Shown here piece after piece: positions 32,820 to 44,327 of a stretch of 64,000 nt of DNA. This DNA comes from Lantana camara (Eukaryota; Streptophyta; Magnoliopsida; Lamiales; Verbenaceae), in NCBI GenBank assembly GCA_037501455.1, contig CM074860.1, positions 50,540,501-50,604,500 of the forward strand. Reading direction: 5' to 3'. A program made the translations under genes and the position numbers. Below the pieces are notes generated by a model. The model saw nothing but the letters and a program-made list of their open reading frames with translations. It ran no database searches and was not told the DNA's origin. How positions within the stretch are numbered: position 1 is the stretch's first letter; each line of letters begins with the position of its first letter.

Positions 32820-34035
32820 TATAACATCCCGCTCGTCCGGCCGTACAGGTACGTTTCGGGAGTGTTAGTTGCGCATTGAATTTATTTATTTATGTAATTA
32901 TATGTTTATTTTAATGTTTAAATGCTATTCTTGAATTAATTGAATTATTTGTTAATTATATGATTAAATATTTGAACGTTTTCAACTTTTTTAACTCGTT
33001 TTTTATCCGTTTGGGTTCGATTTTATTTTCGTGATATTTTACCATGCATGAAATATACGTGTTATGAATTTTTCTATGTGCTCGTATTTCATTTTTGGAC
33101 TTGTTTGATACAGTAACGCACCATATTTTATTTGTTGGGGACTCGAGGGCCTAACTTGTTTTAGCGCGTCTTGTGTTCCGGAATTTATATCTTGAGCTCG
33201 GGAATTCGGATTCAAATTTCGGAAGTGGCACCGGACTCTTAACGAAGAATGGAATCTAGATAACTTGGCCTCGTAATTTTCTAAGCCCGTTTGAACCCCC
33301 GTATTTTGTCAGAAACGTGACCCGCATGACAGATTTGTGACCCTCGCCCATTTTTCTCATAACCGACCCATTTCTTATCCGAATTGCCCCATTTTCGAAC
33401 CCTTTTAACCCTTTATCTCCCTATCTCTCCATAATTTCGGTTCAACCCAGGAAACACGCAAGAAAGAAGTAGGAACGAAGCAGCAACAAGGGAGAAAGGA
33501 AAAGAGAGCAGGGTACTATTCACAAGTCGGATTTTGAGCTCGTTTGACCTCCAACTCACCTCAAATTTGAAAGGTAAGTATAAATTTGTAATCTCCATCT
33601 TCTTACCTTTATTTTACATATTATTTTGTTCATTTTCATGAAGATTAGGGCCTGATTTGCTTCATTGAAGGAATAGTTAGGTTAATTGCATTTTTGGATG
33701 ATTTCTTGCAATTCTTTGATCCATTTCTTGATTTTAAGCTATGTATATGATCTATATGAGTTCTACGTTAAGTTTATGAGCATGAATCTCTTGGAAAATT
33801 TTTGAAATCCAAACCACCATTGTTGAACATTCATGAACTTTGAAGCTTGAAGGTGTGTTTGACTGATTTTGCTCCCTTACTTTGCCGTGTTGTTTAGGGG
33901 TGTTGTGCGTGTGTTTTTATGTTGTTGTTGTTGTGCTTTTGCTGCTCGTTTTGCCTGGAATCAACCTGGGTTGCTGCTGCTTTGCTTGGACGAAGAACAG
34001 GGGCTGGAATTTTTGCTTCGCGACCTGCTACACGC

Positions 34036-34083
34036 GGTCGCGGCCGCGACCATTTCTAAGGCTTTTAGGGTCGCGGCCGCGAC
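34036..34083. repeat. Type B palindromes in G5 LTR
   Basis: Perfect GGTCGCGGCCGCGACC (34036-34051) and GTCGCGGCCGCGAC (34070-34083); a partial copy begins near 34160. Each contains a NotI-type GCGGCCGC core. Inside predicted intron 1. Confidence 0.85.
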
Positions 34084-34429
34084 TGAGAAAGGGCCAAGCT
34101 TCGAGTTGGAGATGCTGCTGGGATTGGAGGAGGTGGTGGTCGCGCTTGAACTGGTTTGGGGTCGCGGGCGGAGTTCGGACTGCCGCTGCTGTGTGTATTC
34201 TTTTTTTGTTGTAATTGGTTTGGGCATGGTTTGTGTGACTGAATACGTTAGTGCATGTGTATATTTAATATGTTATTTGTGCATGCATGAGTGCATATAT
34301 ATATGTAATATATTGTGTATATTTAATGCATGAATTTATTTGATGGTTTGAAATTTTCATACAATCAATTTGTTGAATGCTAATGTATATATATATACAT
34401 ATATATAGTATTTATTAGTGCATGTATGT

Positions 34430-34525
34430 GTGTTGTGTTGTACGTGTGTGTGTATATATATATATATATATACTATACATATATATAATGTGTAATGCAT
34501 GCATGTACGTGTGTATATATATATA
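34430..34525. repeat. AT/GT-rich simple repeats in G5 LTR
   Basis: Runs of TATATA and GTGTGT alternating with ATGCATGC; they lie in predicted intron 1. Confidence 0.75.
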
Positions 34526-35543
34526 TGTAGATATTATAAATGTTTTATGTATTTAGTGTAAATATTTGATTTATTTTTACATTTTATAACTTTAGATACT
34601 ACGATCTTGTGTGCTTAACTTTCATGCTTCGTTCTGTACTTTCCAATTCCTTCTTTTTATTCGTTTATGACTTATATGCTATATGAATATATTGTATTTC
34701 GTGCTAGGTTGTATATTGTAAATTTATTGCTTGACTTGAATGCTCGTTTTAATTTATGAACTCATATGCTCTTATGTGCCACTTCATTTCATTTTTATAC
34801 ATCTCTTGCTCTCTTTAGGAACTTTAAATTTGTCAATGCTCTTAATATGCTATTAAATGATAACTTAGGAATTTAATTCATGCATTATGAGATTAATTTG
34901 ATAATTATTTGTTTGATATTTCGTTAATTGCCTCGATAAGCCTAAGTATGAAATTATGTGAAGTGGATTATATCATTTGCATTCTTTATGCATCATTTGC
35001 ATCCATATGCGTTTGTCGGGCGTCTAATTGGTACATTTTGAGTCTAAAGTTGTCGTTTGCCCTTTGTTTTGTCCTTAGGTTCGTTCCGTGGGTGACGAGG
35101 AGGTCTTTTAGAAGTGTTTTGCGTTCGTTTGTCCGGTGTGGTCGACAAGGTGAGTTTTTCTTTCTTTTAGTTATCATGACCTACAACCCTACGTGAATTT
35201 TGAAGCCCGCATGCGCCTTACGTATATATATTATATGTAAATACGTGTTCGATATGTATTTTGTGGGAATTGGCCCGTTTGCTATGAAACGTTGGAAAAC
35301 GCTTTTATATATACGTAAGTTATTTTAGTTTATTTGTTTTGAAAGGGTTGGTGTGCGTTATTTTGAAATAGCGAGTTATGTTTTGAAAATTAAGAACGAT
35401 TTTTGAAAATTCAGAACTTTTGAAATTAGAACAATTTGATTAATTAGATTGGGCCCCGGAGATTCGTGCGAAGGAGACCAGGGACGGTGTGGGCCGTCGG
35501 GTATTCCCTAGCATGGTCTCCATACTTAAGGATCACCCCTGAA

Positions 35544-35564
35544 CCCACCAGGAGGTTTGGTGGG
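35544..35564 (+). other. Conserved GGAGGTT-loop stem (G5)
   Basis: CCCACCA, loop GGAGGTT, TGGTGGG: a perfect 7-bp stem with entirely different stem bases from G6 but the identical 7-nt loop. Confidence 0.7.
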
Positions 35565-35979
35565 GGAAGGAGTCCTCGGGAGTGAGCGACATGAAACTAA
35601 CGACCCATACTGTATGATCGATAGTTAGGGTCGCGCGGCCCTTCCATCACCCGGAGAAGAGGTATGTATGTCTTCTGATTCTATTTTTGTTTGAATTTTA
35701 ATTTATGTTTAGAATTTTGAACGGAGTTAGGTGGTCTGAAGCTCGTACTCGCCGAGTTGTGTCATTTTGATTATGAATTTAATTCGTGAAACGGGAGTGG
35801 ACTTCTAATTACTAAAATTGGTGTAGTTTGGCCTTCGGCCTTAAACCTTTTTCTTTATATATAGTATCACCGGTTAAATGTTTTGGCATGCAAAAACCAC
35901 GTCCCGGTTCATGAATTTCCTTACTTTGAATATGCTCTGAATTATGTATATGTATGCGTGAGTGTGTTAGCCCCCTCAC

Positions 35980-35994
35980 CAGTCTTTAGGACTA
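35980..35994 (+). other. Conserved stem-loop AGTC-N5-GACT (G5)
   Basis: Four-base stem, 5-nt loop; the outer pair is broken (C and A). The weakest member of this stem-loop set. Confidence 0.5.
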
Positions 35995-36477
35995 ACCCCT
36001 CCTCGTTGTTTTTTTTTTCCCCCTTTTTGTTTATTTTGAGTTGCAGGTGTTCGTGGGGAGTTTGTGCTAAGCGGCGGTCGGTTGTCGAGTCTTGGGTTTT
36101 GCTTTTAGTTTCATGCATCATTTTAGTTTATTTTGTACTTTTACACTTATGGAAATTTTGTATATGCAAATATGAAACGAATTTAAGAAATTTGTACAAG
36201 AAGTCTTTAAATTCAAACGTAGAAACTTGTACATTTTAATATTTGATGAGTATGAATATCTGTATTTGAATCCTGGGAGCTTCCTTACGTGATATTTGTT
36301 TAGTTGCGCACTCTGATTTAGGGTCTAGACCGCCTAGCATTGGGGCGTTTTTGTTTGTCATCCGTTCACTGTGGCTTGGTGTGTGTGCGGAGTTTCCATT
36401 TCGTTATACGTATCGGGCTATAGTGCGCGTGGGGGGGGGGTGTAGTGCCTTGCGCTCCGGGGTGCTACATCTTAAAG

Positions 36478-36513
36478 TGGTATCAGAGCTCCTGGTTGCA
36501 AAACCGGAGCTCT
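36478..36513 (+). other. G5 primer-binding site with overlapping hairpin
   Basis: TGGTATCAGAGC at 36478-36489. Its last bases start the stem AGAGCTCC (36485-36492), which pairs with GGAGCTCT (36506-36513) around an inner GGTT/AACC. Confidence 0.85.
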
Positions 36514-36685
36514 AGCGTCGTGCCGGGTTTGTCTAAGTCATTCGACCTAGGATTATGTGTTTGTTTGCATTCACTTTCATCACTTTATGTGAATTATTTG
36601 TATTATTTGCGTTAATTGTTAACATAAACATGCATCGAAACCCCGCATGCATCCATATTTCTTGGAAATTGAATTTTATTTCAGA

Positions 36686-37923
36686 ATGTCGTCCCAATAT
36701 CAACGGTTATCACCGGGAAAGGACAAGGGAAACAAGAGACTACTTTATACAAAGGAGTTTGGAGATTTTGATACTTTGAAGTGGTTCGGTGTTGTAGATT
36801 TTCAAGTTGAAGAAGGATTATTCGAGATAGTATGATTTTGGGAAGTTGTTCGAAAATTCACAAGAGAAAGGAGAAGTATTCCCCGTTTATTTGAAGGTGA
36901 ACTAAAAAATAATAATAATAATAATAATAAATAAATAAATAAAAAAATTGAAGAGTTCAAAGAAGAGTACACTTTAGGAGGTATTCTTTTGGGAGATTTG
37001 ACACAATCAAATCTTTTTAAGTTCAACGGTCAAAAGATTTCAGGACTTCTTGGCTCATAGATGAAAATTGGACATGGGTGATTTTATATGAGAATTTGAG
37101 AGATTCGGAGTGAACAAAGCTTACCTCTACGTTCGAAGTTGTTTACAAGAGATTCGAGGCGACATTTAACAAGCTTTTCAAGATCAACGTTGCATACTTG
37201 GTTCGAGGAAATAAGGGATACGGTTCAAATGGAAATAGATAGACAACGATTTGGATTTCATATTTTTTAGCTGGGATGAGAACCCGGTCTGAGTTCGAAG
37301 ATTAAGTTAGAGATCCAAATTTCAAGAAATTTCAGAGAAGACTCGAGATGTCAAGATCGGGAAGGGTAATCCGAGACAATATAGTTTTTGAAGACTTATT
37401 CGGGGATGTTCCAAGAACGGTGAAGTATACCTTCCATTTAAGATCAAGGTCAAACTTCAAAGTATTTTAAGAGAATGATATGGAAATTTAAAGAGTTCGG
37501 GGGAGAATTTCATTCGAGATTTTTCTAAGAGTAAATCCCTCCAAGCTCATTGACAAGAAGACTTCAAGACTTCCTAAATCTCAAACAAGAATTAAAGAGA
37601 GAGGTTTCGAGATGTCAACAATACCAAAGAAAGAAGAGGATTCTATTATTGATGATAGAATCGATGCATCCTCACCGGAGTTGATTAAATACTCCTATCG
37701 CCGAAGTCCGAATAACATGGAAGAGATTTATAAGAAGGAAGAAGGTGGATGCTTCAAGTGTAGAGAATTAGGTCACAAGATGAACTAGTGTCCGAATAAC
37801 AAAAATCCGAAGACTTCAAAATATCACGAATTCAAGATCCCGATTCAAGCCCAAGATGACCCTTTGCAAAGTAAGAGTTTGACACCGAATTCGACACTTC
37901 CACCTTGGTGCACGGTACACTAA
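36686..37923 (+). pseudogene. G5 degenerate gag
   Basis: Starts MSSQYQRLSPGKDKGNKR about 195 bp after the primer site, the same spacing as gag in G2 and G6. The open frame stops at 36835. Further on is a zinc knuckle CFKCRELGHKMN, stop, C (37750-37791), i.e. CX2CX4HX4C with a stop just before the last Cys. Several frameshifts and stops. No intact gag is made from this copy. Confidence 0.65.
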
Positions 37924-39487
37924 GACATTCATGGCACTTCATACATGCATCTTTACTTTAATTTAGTGATGTTTTTCTTCCTTCGTTGTTTCTTGGTAAT
38001 TTTATATTCTTGTTTGTCGCTCGCTTGTGGTTTTTCCTTCCGTGTAAACTCTCTTCTTGGTGAGAGTTTGGTAAGTTGAGTGTCCGGGAGTGTTGGTGAG
38101 TTGTGAGGGCCGAGTTTGCCCAGTGGTTTAGTTGAAGCCGCTTTGTTAGGGTACGGTGTTACCTTAAGTGTTGAGGGTTGCTTTTAGGAGGTCCTTTTTG
38201 GGCTTAACGATATTTTTGGGTCTTAGATTGAAGGCTAGCCCATCTATACTCCCCGTGGAGCGGCTGGTTATTCCGGGACGGTGCAACAAGCTTAGTGGCA
38301 TACCTTTGGGTTAACCGAGGGTCGAGCGAAGCTTGAAGAGACGAAGATCGTAGTAAGACCCTCTTGATGCTTCCTTCAAGGTTGGAATCATCACCACTTG
38401 ATAGGGACGTTGAGACGGTCGTGGTCTTTATCCCGGAATCGAACCTTGTTTGAAGATTCCCTACCGGAGAACTCTAGCATGGTTGTGGAGTTTAGGACGT
38501 GGTCGATAAGCTCTTAGAAGGTAGTTTCATCAACTCGAGTACCTCTTCGTGGAGTGCTCTTATCCTATCTAAGGAAGAAGACGGGGCTTTAGGATGAATG
38601 TAAGTATCGTGAGCTACACGGGTTAACCGTGGAAGAAGAGAATACCCTTTGTTTGAGTTTCGTGGGTGGCTCCGAGTGTAGTTTCTACAAGGGTATTATC
38701 GACTACGCGTCCGGGTAGAAGAATCGAGAATTACCTCAGAGTATAAGTCTCTAGTGTTATCGGGATTCAACAGGAGATTTGTCTTTCTATAGGCGGTCAT
38801 CCCATGACATGAACGATAAATAAGAGGTACGATTTTGAGTGGGATGAGGCGGTCGAAGCAAGTTGCCTTCGGTACCGGCTTTTCCTTAATCGAGGGTACT
38901 CAAGCCTACATTGGTTATAATTGAGGCAATAAGGAAGGCTTTGGTTGTGGGTTCTAGCGAGAGAGTGTGGCCTACGCCTCAAGAGTGCAAGGTCACGAGT
39001 TTATCCCCACTCTTGGTTCGAGTTTATTCGAGGATTTGAAGAGTCGGTTTGGTGTAGTAGCATAAGAAAGATATTGCAAACTTCGTGTAGCAATATCTAT
39101 TGTGCCATCGGTTGAAGACCGAGCACCGATAACCGACAGGATTCTCCAACTACTTTCGAATTCTATTTGGAAGTGGGAGCAGACAACTAAGGATTTCGTG
39201 TCCAGATTGCTAACTTTAAGGGGATCCTAAGAGATTCGAGAGGTTGCTCATTTAATTGAGTTGAACTATTTTCTCTTGGCGCGTTTGTCCGATGAGTTCG
39301 AGAGCTTCGAGGTTGGGAAGAGAAGATTTCTTGGGTCGAAGATTTCTACCGAGTTCTGTGGCGGGATTAGAAGGCTACTTGAAAATCGATTAGAGTAGCA
39401 CAACGAAAGTTGGAGTTGAACTTCGTTCCAGGTTCGATCAAGACTCTGGTTTAGGACCTGAGGAGGTCCTTTTGAAGGAGGAGAGTT
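37924..39487 (+). pseudogene. G5 3' internal region with pol remnants
   Basis: Non-coding now. Around 38825-38870 a frame reads RYDFEWDEAVEAS, like KFEWDEACE in the RT/RNase H connection of G6, so decayed pol is present. The polypurine tract AAGGAGGAGAGTT is at 39474-39487. Much of 37924-38700 shows nothing I recognise. Confidence 0.5.
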
Positions 39488-40037
39488 TGTAACATCCCGC
39501 TCGTCCGGCCGTACAGGTACGCCGTTTCGGGAGTGTTAGTTGCGCATTTAATTTATTTATTTAAGTAATTATATGTTTATTTTAATGTTTAAATGCTATT
39601 CTTGAATTAATTGAATTATTTGTTAATTATATGATTAAATATTTGAACGTTTTTAACCATTTTAACTCGTTTTTTATCCGTTTGGGTTCGATTTTATTTC
39701 TGATTTTTGTGATATTCTACCATGCATGAAATATACGTGTTATGAATTTGTCTATGTGCTCGTATTTCATTTTCGGACTTGTTTGATATGGTAACGCACC
39801 ATATTTTATTTGTTGGGGACTCGAGGGCCTAACTTGTTTTAGCGCGCCTTGTGTTCCGGAATTTATATCTTGATCTCGGGAATTCGGATTCAAATTCCGG
39901 AAGTGGCGCCGGACTCTTAACGAAGAGTGGAATCTAGATAACTTGGCCTCGTAATTTTCTAAGCCCGTTTGAACCCCTGTATTTTGTTCGAAACGTGACC
40001 CGTATGACAGATTTGTGACCCTCGCCCATTTTTCTCA
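39488..40037 (+). mobile_element. Gypsy G5: 3' LTR, truncated
   Basis: TGTAACATCCCGCTCGTCC onward, matching the first 550 bp of the 5' LTR with few differences, then stopping abruptly at TTTCTCA where copia sequence begins. Confidence 0.88.
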
Positions 40038-40111
40038 CAGTAAGGGTATCTAAGTACTCCTTACTGAAGTTCAACAAGAACCTTTTGTAAGGGTAGCTAA
40101 GTACTCCTTAC
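40038..40111. repeat. Junction with duplicated 25-mer
   Basis: A 25-base unit beginning GTAAGGGTA and ending ACTCCTTAC occurs at 40040-40064 and 40087-40111 with one mismatch, 22 bases apart. The first copy is inside an inverted pair CAGTAAGG/CCTTACTG (40038-40066). It looks like filler DNA made when the G5 LTR was joined to the copia gag. Confidence 0.7.
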
Positions 40112-40916
40112 AGTTCCTTTTCCAATGCCCTAGTTTCTTGCAATGGAAGCATTGATCCTCAGCTTTATTAGCTTTCTTCTTAGTGTTCACTTTCTTAACC
40201 CCACCAGTGGGCTTAAGAGTCTTTTTCTTCTTTTGGAAACCCTTTCCTTTACCCTTCTTCGGCTTTGCAGCCTTAGTTTGGGATGAAGATGAACCTACTA
40301 AGAAAACAGCCTTATCCTTCTTCATAGTTCGCTCGGCAGTTACGAGCATGTTCATCAGTTCCTCAACTGAGACTTTAGCTCCATTCATATTGAAGTTTAT
40401 TATGAACTGTTTGAACGAAGGTGGCAGAGAGGTTAAGATCAAATCTACGTAAAGCTCATTATCCATGATCACCTCGAGACTTGCAAGCTTTCCAATAAGG
40501 CCTAAAGCCTTAATACAGTGTTCATGAACACTTGATCCTTCAGCGATCTTTAGGGAGAATAACTCATTAGATGCTGCGAATCGATCAATCCTATTGATCG
40601 GCTTGTAAATCTGTTCCAAGTGAAGATGGATCTCAGCCGAGTGGTTCATCTCAGCATGCTGCCTCTGCAACTCGGGAGACATAGTGGCAAGCATTAGACA
40701 TCTAGCCTGTAGATCATCTTCTTGCCACTGGAGAGTAGTTTCCCTCTCATCGGCTGCCATGTCATCAGGTATGACATCGGGAAGAGACTGTGTCAAAACA
40801 TAGGTCCTCCTTTCGGAATCCAAGACAATCTTGAGATTGCAAAGCCAATCAGCATAATTCGAGCCAGTCAATTTATTGGCCTCAAGGATAGCACTAAGTG
40901 GATTTTTAGACATCAC
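40071..40916 (-). CDS. Copia C2 gag, intact frame, element truncated
   Basis: 281 residues from MMSKNPLSAILEANKLTGSN. The N-terminal DUF4219/UBN2-like copia gag domain has NYADWLCNLK. A lysine-rich segment (about residues 214-250) precedes the zinc knuckle CFHCKKLGHWKRNC (CX2CX4HX4C). The frame is fused after LATLTKG to junction DNA and stops. Unlike the C3 copy it has no internal stop: residue 64 is Trp. It would encode the particle protein, but the rest of C2 pol is absent. Confidence 0.85.
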   Translation of the reverse strand: MMSKNPLSAILEANKLTGSNYADWLCNLKIVLDSERRTYVLTQSLPDVIPDDMAADERETTLQWQEDDLQARCLMLATMSPELQRQHAEMNHSAEIHLHLEQIYKPINRIDRFAASNELFSLKIAEGSSVHEHCIKALGLIGKLASLEVIMDNELYVDLILTSLPPSFKQFIINFNMNGAKVSVEELMNMLVTAERTMKKDKAVFLVGSSSSQTKAAKPKKGKGKGFQKKKKTLKPTGGVKKVNTKKKANKAEDQCFHCKKLGHWKRNCKEYLATLTKGSC

Positions 40917-41122
40917 GATTTTAGCAAAAAATCTACATGTAAGCAGAAAACGTAGTATGAGTGACTGATATGAAATAATAACAATTACAAATGATATGGA
41001 CTTTTATCAAATGTTGTCTCCCACTATATTAATCAAACTGCTTTGACCCCCTTATAGAATTTAGAAAAATCATATTTTTCAAATAGTGGGTATTAAGATC
41101 CTCAAGCACTTATCATCGGACC

Positions 41123-41425
41123 CACGACTCGTGAGACATCCGACTTTAAGCCTTCAGGTAGACGATCTTATCATCAATTGTATCTCTATACAACTCCTAA
41201 TATTATTTTGCATTACCTTTCATATAGACCCACGACTCGTGCGACATCTATATTAATTAGTAGTTAAATCCGACCCATCAATCCCTAAGATTTCTCCATC
41301 GCCATTATGAATATCCCACGCCTCGTGGCCAATACCATAATTTTGACTTTGAAAAATTGCATCTTTTATGCAAAGAATTATTTTAGTTCAATTAATCTCG
41401 TCATTTCGTATCCCACGCCTCGTGG
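41123..41425. repeat. CACG/CGTG short palindromes in copia leader
   Basis: CACGA/TCGTG around C at 41123-41133 and 41231-41241; CCACG/CGTGG around CCT at 41316-41328 and 41413-41425. Each lies in a similar context of the form CCCACG..CGTG followed by GACATC or GCCAATAC. The same series is present in C3 near 60650, 60768, 60846 and 60942. Confidence 0.7.
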
Positions 41426-42476
41426 CCAATACTTAATGATTCAATTAATTCTAAAACAAATAATTCTATTGACGGAATGCTTGGAAATTTATAAAATTGA
41501 ATTTTATCGTTTAATTTCCATTTAGATTTAATATTTGTTTTGTCTGAGACTATCTAAGACGGTTCGGGGTTTAAGAATTTCAAAATTTCCACCAAGACTC
41601 ATCAGTTGTAATTATTATCTTATTTTTTCTTAATTAATGCATGAACACATTTATGCACATAAAGATAACATTCATAAGAAGATAATAAAAGCCTAGCATG
41701 CTTCTATAAAATATGGATAATCATGGGCTTCCTATGCATGGTCCATAATAGCCATTTTATGGACCATGGTTCTATTCATGCATCAAGCGGAATTAAACAC
41801 ACACACAGAGAGCACTCAAATAGAATCCTATTCTATTACATCAAAATAAATGCACCCAAACACTTTTGGGGCCTTGATGGACTTCTTATTCCGTTGCTTG
41901 TTTCGTTTTGTTTCTCCATCTCCTAATCTAATTAGAGATCTCACCCTAAAACTACTCTCTTTACAAAATAAAGGGGGATTACATTTTAAGGGGGAGAAAA
42001 TAAAAACAATGCTTACAACAATTGAATAAGAGGCTCGCAGGCTCTCGTTTAAAAACAATATCAAAATGCATAAATAAAATAAAACCATACATAGCGCAAA
42101 TAAAGCCCATGATTGATCCAAACATACATCCAATGCATTGCATAAAATAAATTTACCGAGTAAATAGTCATTATGTGATTTAAAGTCTTTAAATAATTTC
42201 TAAAATTATTTATTGACCAAGGATTATCTTTTAATTCACTAATTAAATTAATCTTTCAATTTTAATTAAATTGAATTCTCTAACCCAATTTAATTCCCAT
42301 TAGATCTCTATCTAATATATCAAGCTTCTATTTTAACAATTCTATTTTGGGCAAAAACAATTAATTTTCAAGTAAAACAGTTTTACAAAATTAATTAAAA
42401 GGATTTAGTATTAAAACAATTTTAAAAACTGTGGCCGGTAAGTAAAACTAAATTTTACCAAAATTGGACCAACAAT

Positions 42477-42761
42477 AGTGGAAGGTGGAGTGGCTGGGCA
42501 TCTCCTTTCTCAAAGGGGAGGTCACGGGTTCAAATCCCATGACTCTCCATTTTGCACAAATAAAAGGGGGACCTGGGCGGACCCGCCCCAACTCAGCCGG
42601 TGGGCAGGGCTATGACCCAAGCTCGATACGGGTCCAGCATCCACTGATCCGGATCCGACCCGGATCAGTGGTTGCCCTAAAACAACAGCCACCATCTTCA
42701 ATGTTGGCATGTTGCACACACTTGCACGGGACTGTACAGTTGCAATCCCTTTTTTTTTTTT
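42477..42761 (+). mobile_element. tRNA-derived SINE-like insert, C2 leader
   Basis: Box B GGTTCAAATCC (42527-42537) preceded by an A-box-like GGAGTGGCTGGGC, together resembling the tRNA-related head of a plant SINE, then a GC-rich body and a T-tract at 42750-42761. A perfect 12-bp inverted pair CCACTGATCCGG/CCGGATCAGTGG lies at 42641-42671. No clear target duplication seen. Present in C3 too, so it predates their separation. Confidence 0.55.
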
Positions 42762-43011
42762 GTTTAATTTTATTTTAAAACTATTTTAAAATAAAACACA
42801 AATAAAAATTATAATTTTATGAAACCTACGAAAAACAGTTTTTCGATTTGCACAAAATCTCATAATTCTTTTACAAGTTTTAAAATAAGAACTTTTCTTC
42901 AAATTTTAAAACTTTGCCCAAACGAATCTCAAATTAAAACAAGCACGACACGCATCAATATATTAATCAAATTAATACAAAGAATTAAAAATCGTAAATC
43001 AATCAACGTAT

Positions 43012-43024
43012 GACTCTGATACCA
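43012..43024 (-). other. C2 primer-binding site
   Basis: Minus-strand TGGTATCAGAGTC, one base inside the LTR end CCAACA; complementary to initiator Met-tRNA. Confidence 0.88.
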
Positions 43025-43025
43025 C

Positions 43026-44115
43026 TGTTGGAATTCGTCAACCCTAACGCAGCGGAAATAAAATTTTTTAGGGATTATAAAACAAGTTTTATCGGAATTC
43101 CAATTAAGATCAACCTTTGATTCAGATTTACGATTTAAACGGAAGAAGAATCAAATACCTCTTTCGCTTCCAGTTGATGGCGATGATAAGAAGGTTTTCC
43201 AAAACCTATCCGGTTCTTTTCTATTCGATCTTCTTCCAATAATCCTACGCGGAATTCCTCTAAGGTAGTCCACGACTCGTAATTGAATAACTAATCAATT
43301 AGCAAACTAGAACACTAATTAGATATTGATTATCTAATAGTATTCTCAATACTGTATTGAGAAAAGAGAGAGAAGAGAGACTTGGAGAGAAAGCAGAAAA
43401 TAAGAAAACAACGATCTTTGATTTCTCTTCCTTATCTTTCTTAAATACTTAGCCCTAGGTCAAAAACCCTATGGGCCAGTCTTGGGCTTATATTTAACTA
43501 CTACTTAATTAAATTAAAAACCCAATATTCATTTTAATTAGTGGACTTAATTTAATTACATTAATTAAATCACAAGTCCAATATCTAATTAAATTTGTGG
43601 ACTTAAAAATTAATTACTCCAAATTAAATTTCAAGTCCAATTAATTTAAATACACTTATTTAAATTAATGTTAACTCTTTAACATCTATTCTCAATAGCT
43701 TAACAATTAGGCATAAATTAATTAAGACAATTATTAATTAATTACTCTCTCATAAATTAAACTCTTTTAATTCATCAATCAATCTCTATTGATCTTTTGA
43801 TCATCTTGTTGTTCAATTCAAGTCATTGTGTGACCCCTTAGGTTCACCAATGAGTAGTAGTAGGCCCACATTCTTAACGTGGTATTTTAGATAACAATTT
43901 ATCTTATTGATTCAATTAAACCCTTTCAATTACTCACTGTTTAATTAAAACACCTTTTAATTAATCAGTACCTACAGATCATGATCGATTTCTAGTGACA
44001 AGCTCATGACCATCCATCCAATAGGTGAAGTTTATGTTGTGAACCTTTCAGTCTCTTGGATACCGTGAGATAAGATCCTTCTATCGTCCAATCCCCGATT
44101 AGGACCTAGGGCATG
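43026..44115 (-). mobile_element. Copia C2/C3 shared LTR, part 1
   Basis: Low-coordinate part of a 1,956-bp copia LTR split by G6. On its left it has a primer site (so it is a 5' LTR for C2). Its other part on the right has a polypurine tract (so it is also the 3' LTR of C3). It retains about 70 bp that the right-hand LTR (62539 onward) has lost. The right end GCATG is the target duplication of G6. Confidence 0.88.
44111..44115. repeat. G6 target-site duplication, left
   Basis: GCATG; the second copy is at 55722-55726. Flanks rejoin into a continuous copia LTR. Confidence 0.93.
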
Positions 44116-44275
44116 TGTAACGCCCCGACTTTTCGGACGTAAAGGTAGGACGTATGTGTTTACCTAGTTGCGCGAATTAATTGTTTTTAAGTGTTTTATA
44201 TTTAATTTTATTATAATTGTTATTATTTTATTATACTATATTATATTATTTTATTTTAATATTATTAATTTTATA

Positions 44276-44288
44276 TATATATGTTTCG

Positions 44289-44324
<36 letters not shown>
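44276..44324. repeat. AT microsatellite, G6 5' LTR
   Basis: TATATA-type repeats; copied at about 51925-51973 in the 3' LTR. Confidence 0.85.

Positions 44325-44327
<3 letters not shown>

Larger units (their letters stand above)
33574..36046 (+). other. G5 predicted leader introns and exon 2
   Basis: Consensus donor AAG|GTAAGT, pyrimidine-rich acceptor TTTGTTTTGTCCTTAG, donor AAG|GTGAGT and acceptor TTGAGTTGCAG: the clearest splice signals of the set. Confidence 0.55.
32820..36469 (+). mobile_element. Gypsy G5: 5' LTR
   Basis: 3,650 bp, TATAACATCCCG (TG decayed to TA) ... GGGGTGCTACA. Predicted leader: exon 1 ends 33573 (AAAG|GTAAGT), intron 1 33574-35078 ending TTTTGTCCTTAG, exon 2 35079-35149 (71 nt), donor CAAG|GTGAGT, intron 2 35150-36046 ending GAGTTGCAG, exon 3 from 36047. 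The left flank is protease scrap, so no target duplication can be confirmed. The family is that of G3, from termini and exon 2. Confidence 0.9.
40917..43010 (-). mobile_element. Copia C2 leader
   Basis: About 2.1-kb untranslated leader, around 98 percent like 60446-62524 by eye. It contains four short palindromes (41123-41425) and a SINE-like insert (42477-42761). Confidence 0.82.

Noticed and set aside
33869..34333. A 154-codon reading frame in the G5 LTR
   Set aside because: Cysteine- and alanine-rich low-complexity translation across type B palindromes and CTG runs, inside predicted intron 1; no domain.
40183..40452. Plus-strand 89-codon reading frame, repeated at 59712-59981
   Set aside because: Antisense of the lysine-rich gag segment of copia C2/C3.
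42478..42547. A functional tRNA gene
   Set aside because: Box B is good, but no acceptor stem or anticodon arm forms convincingly, and a SINE-like body and T-tract follow.
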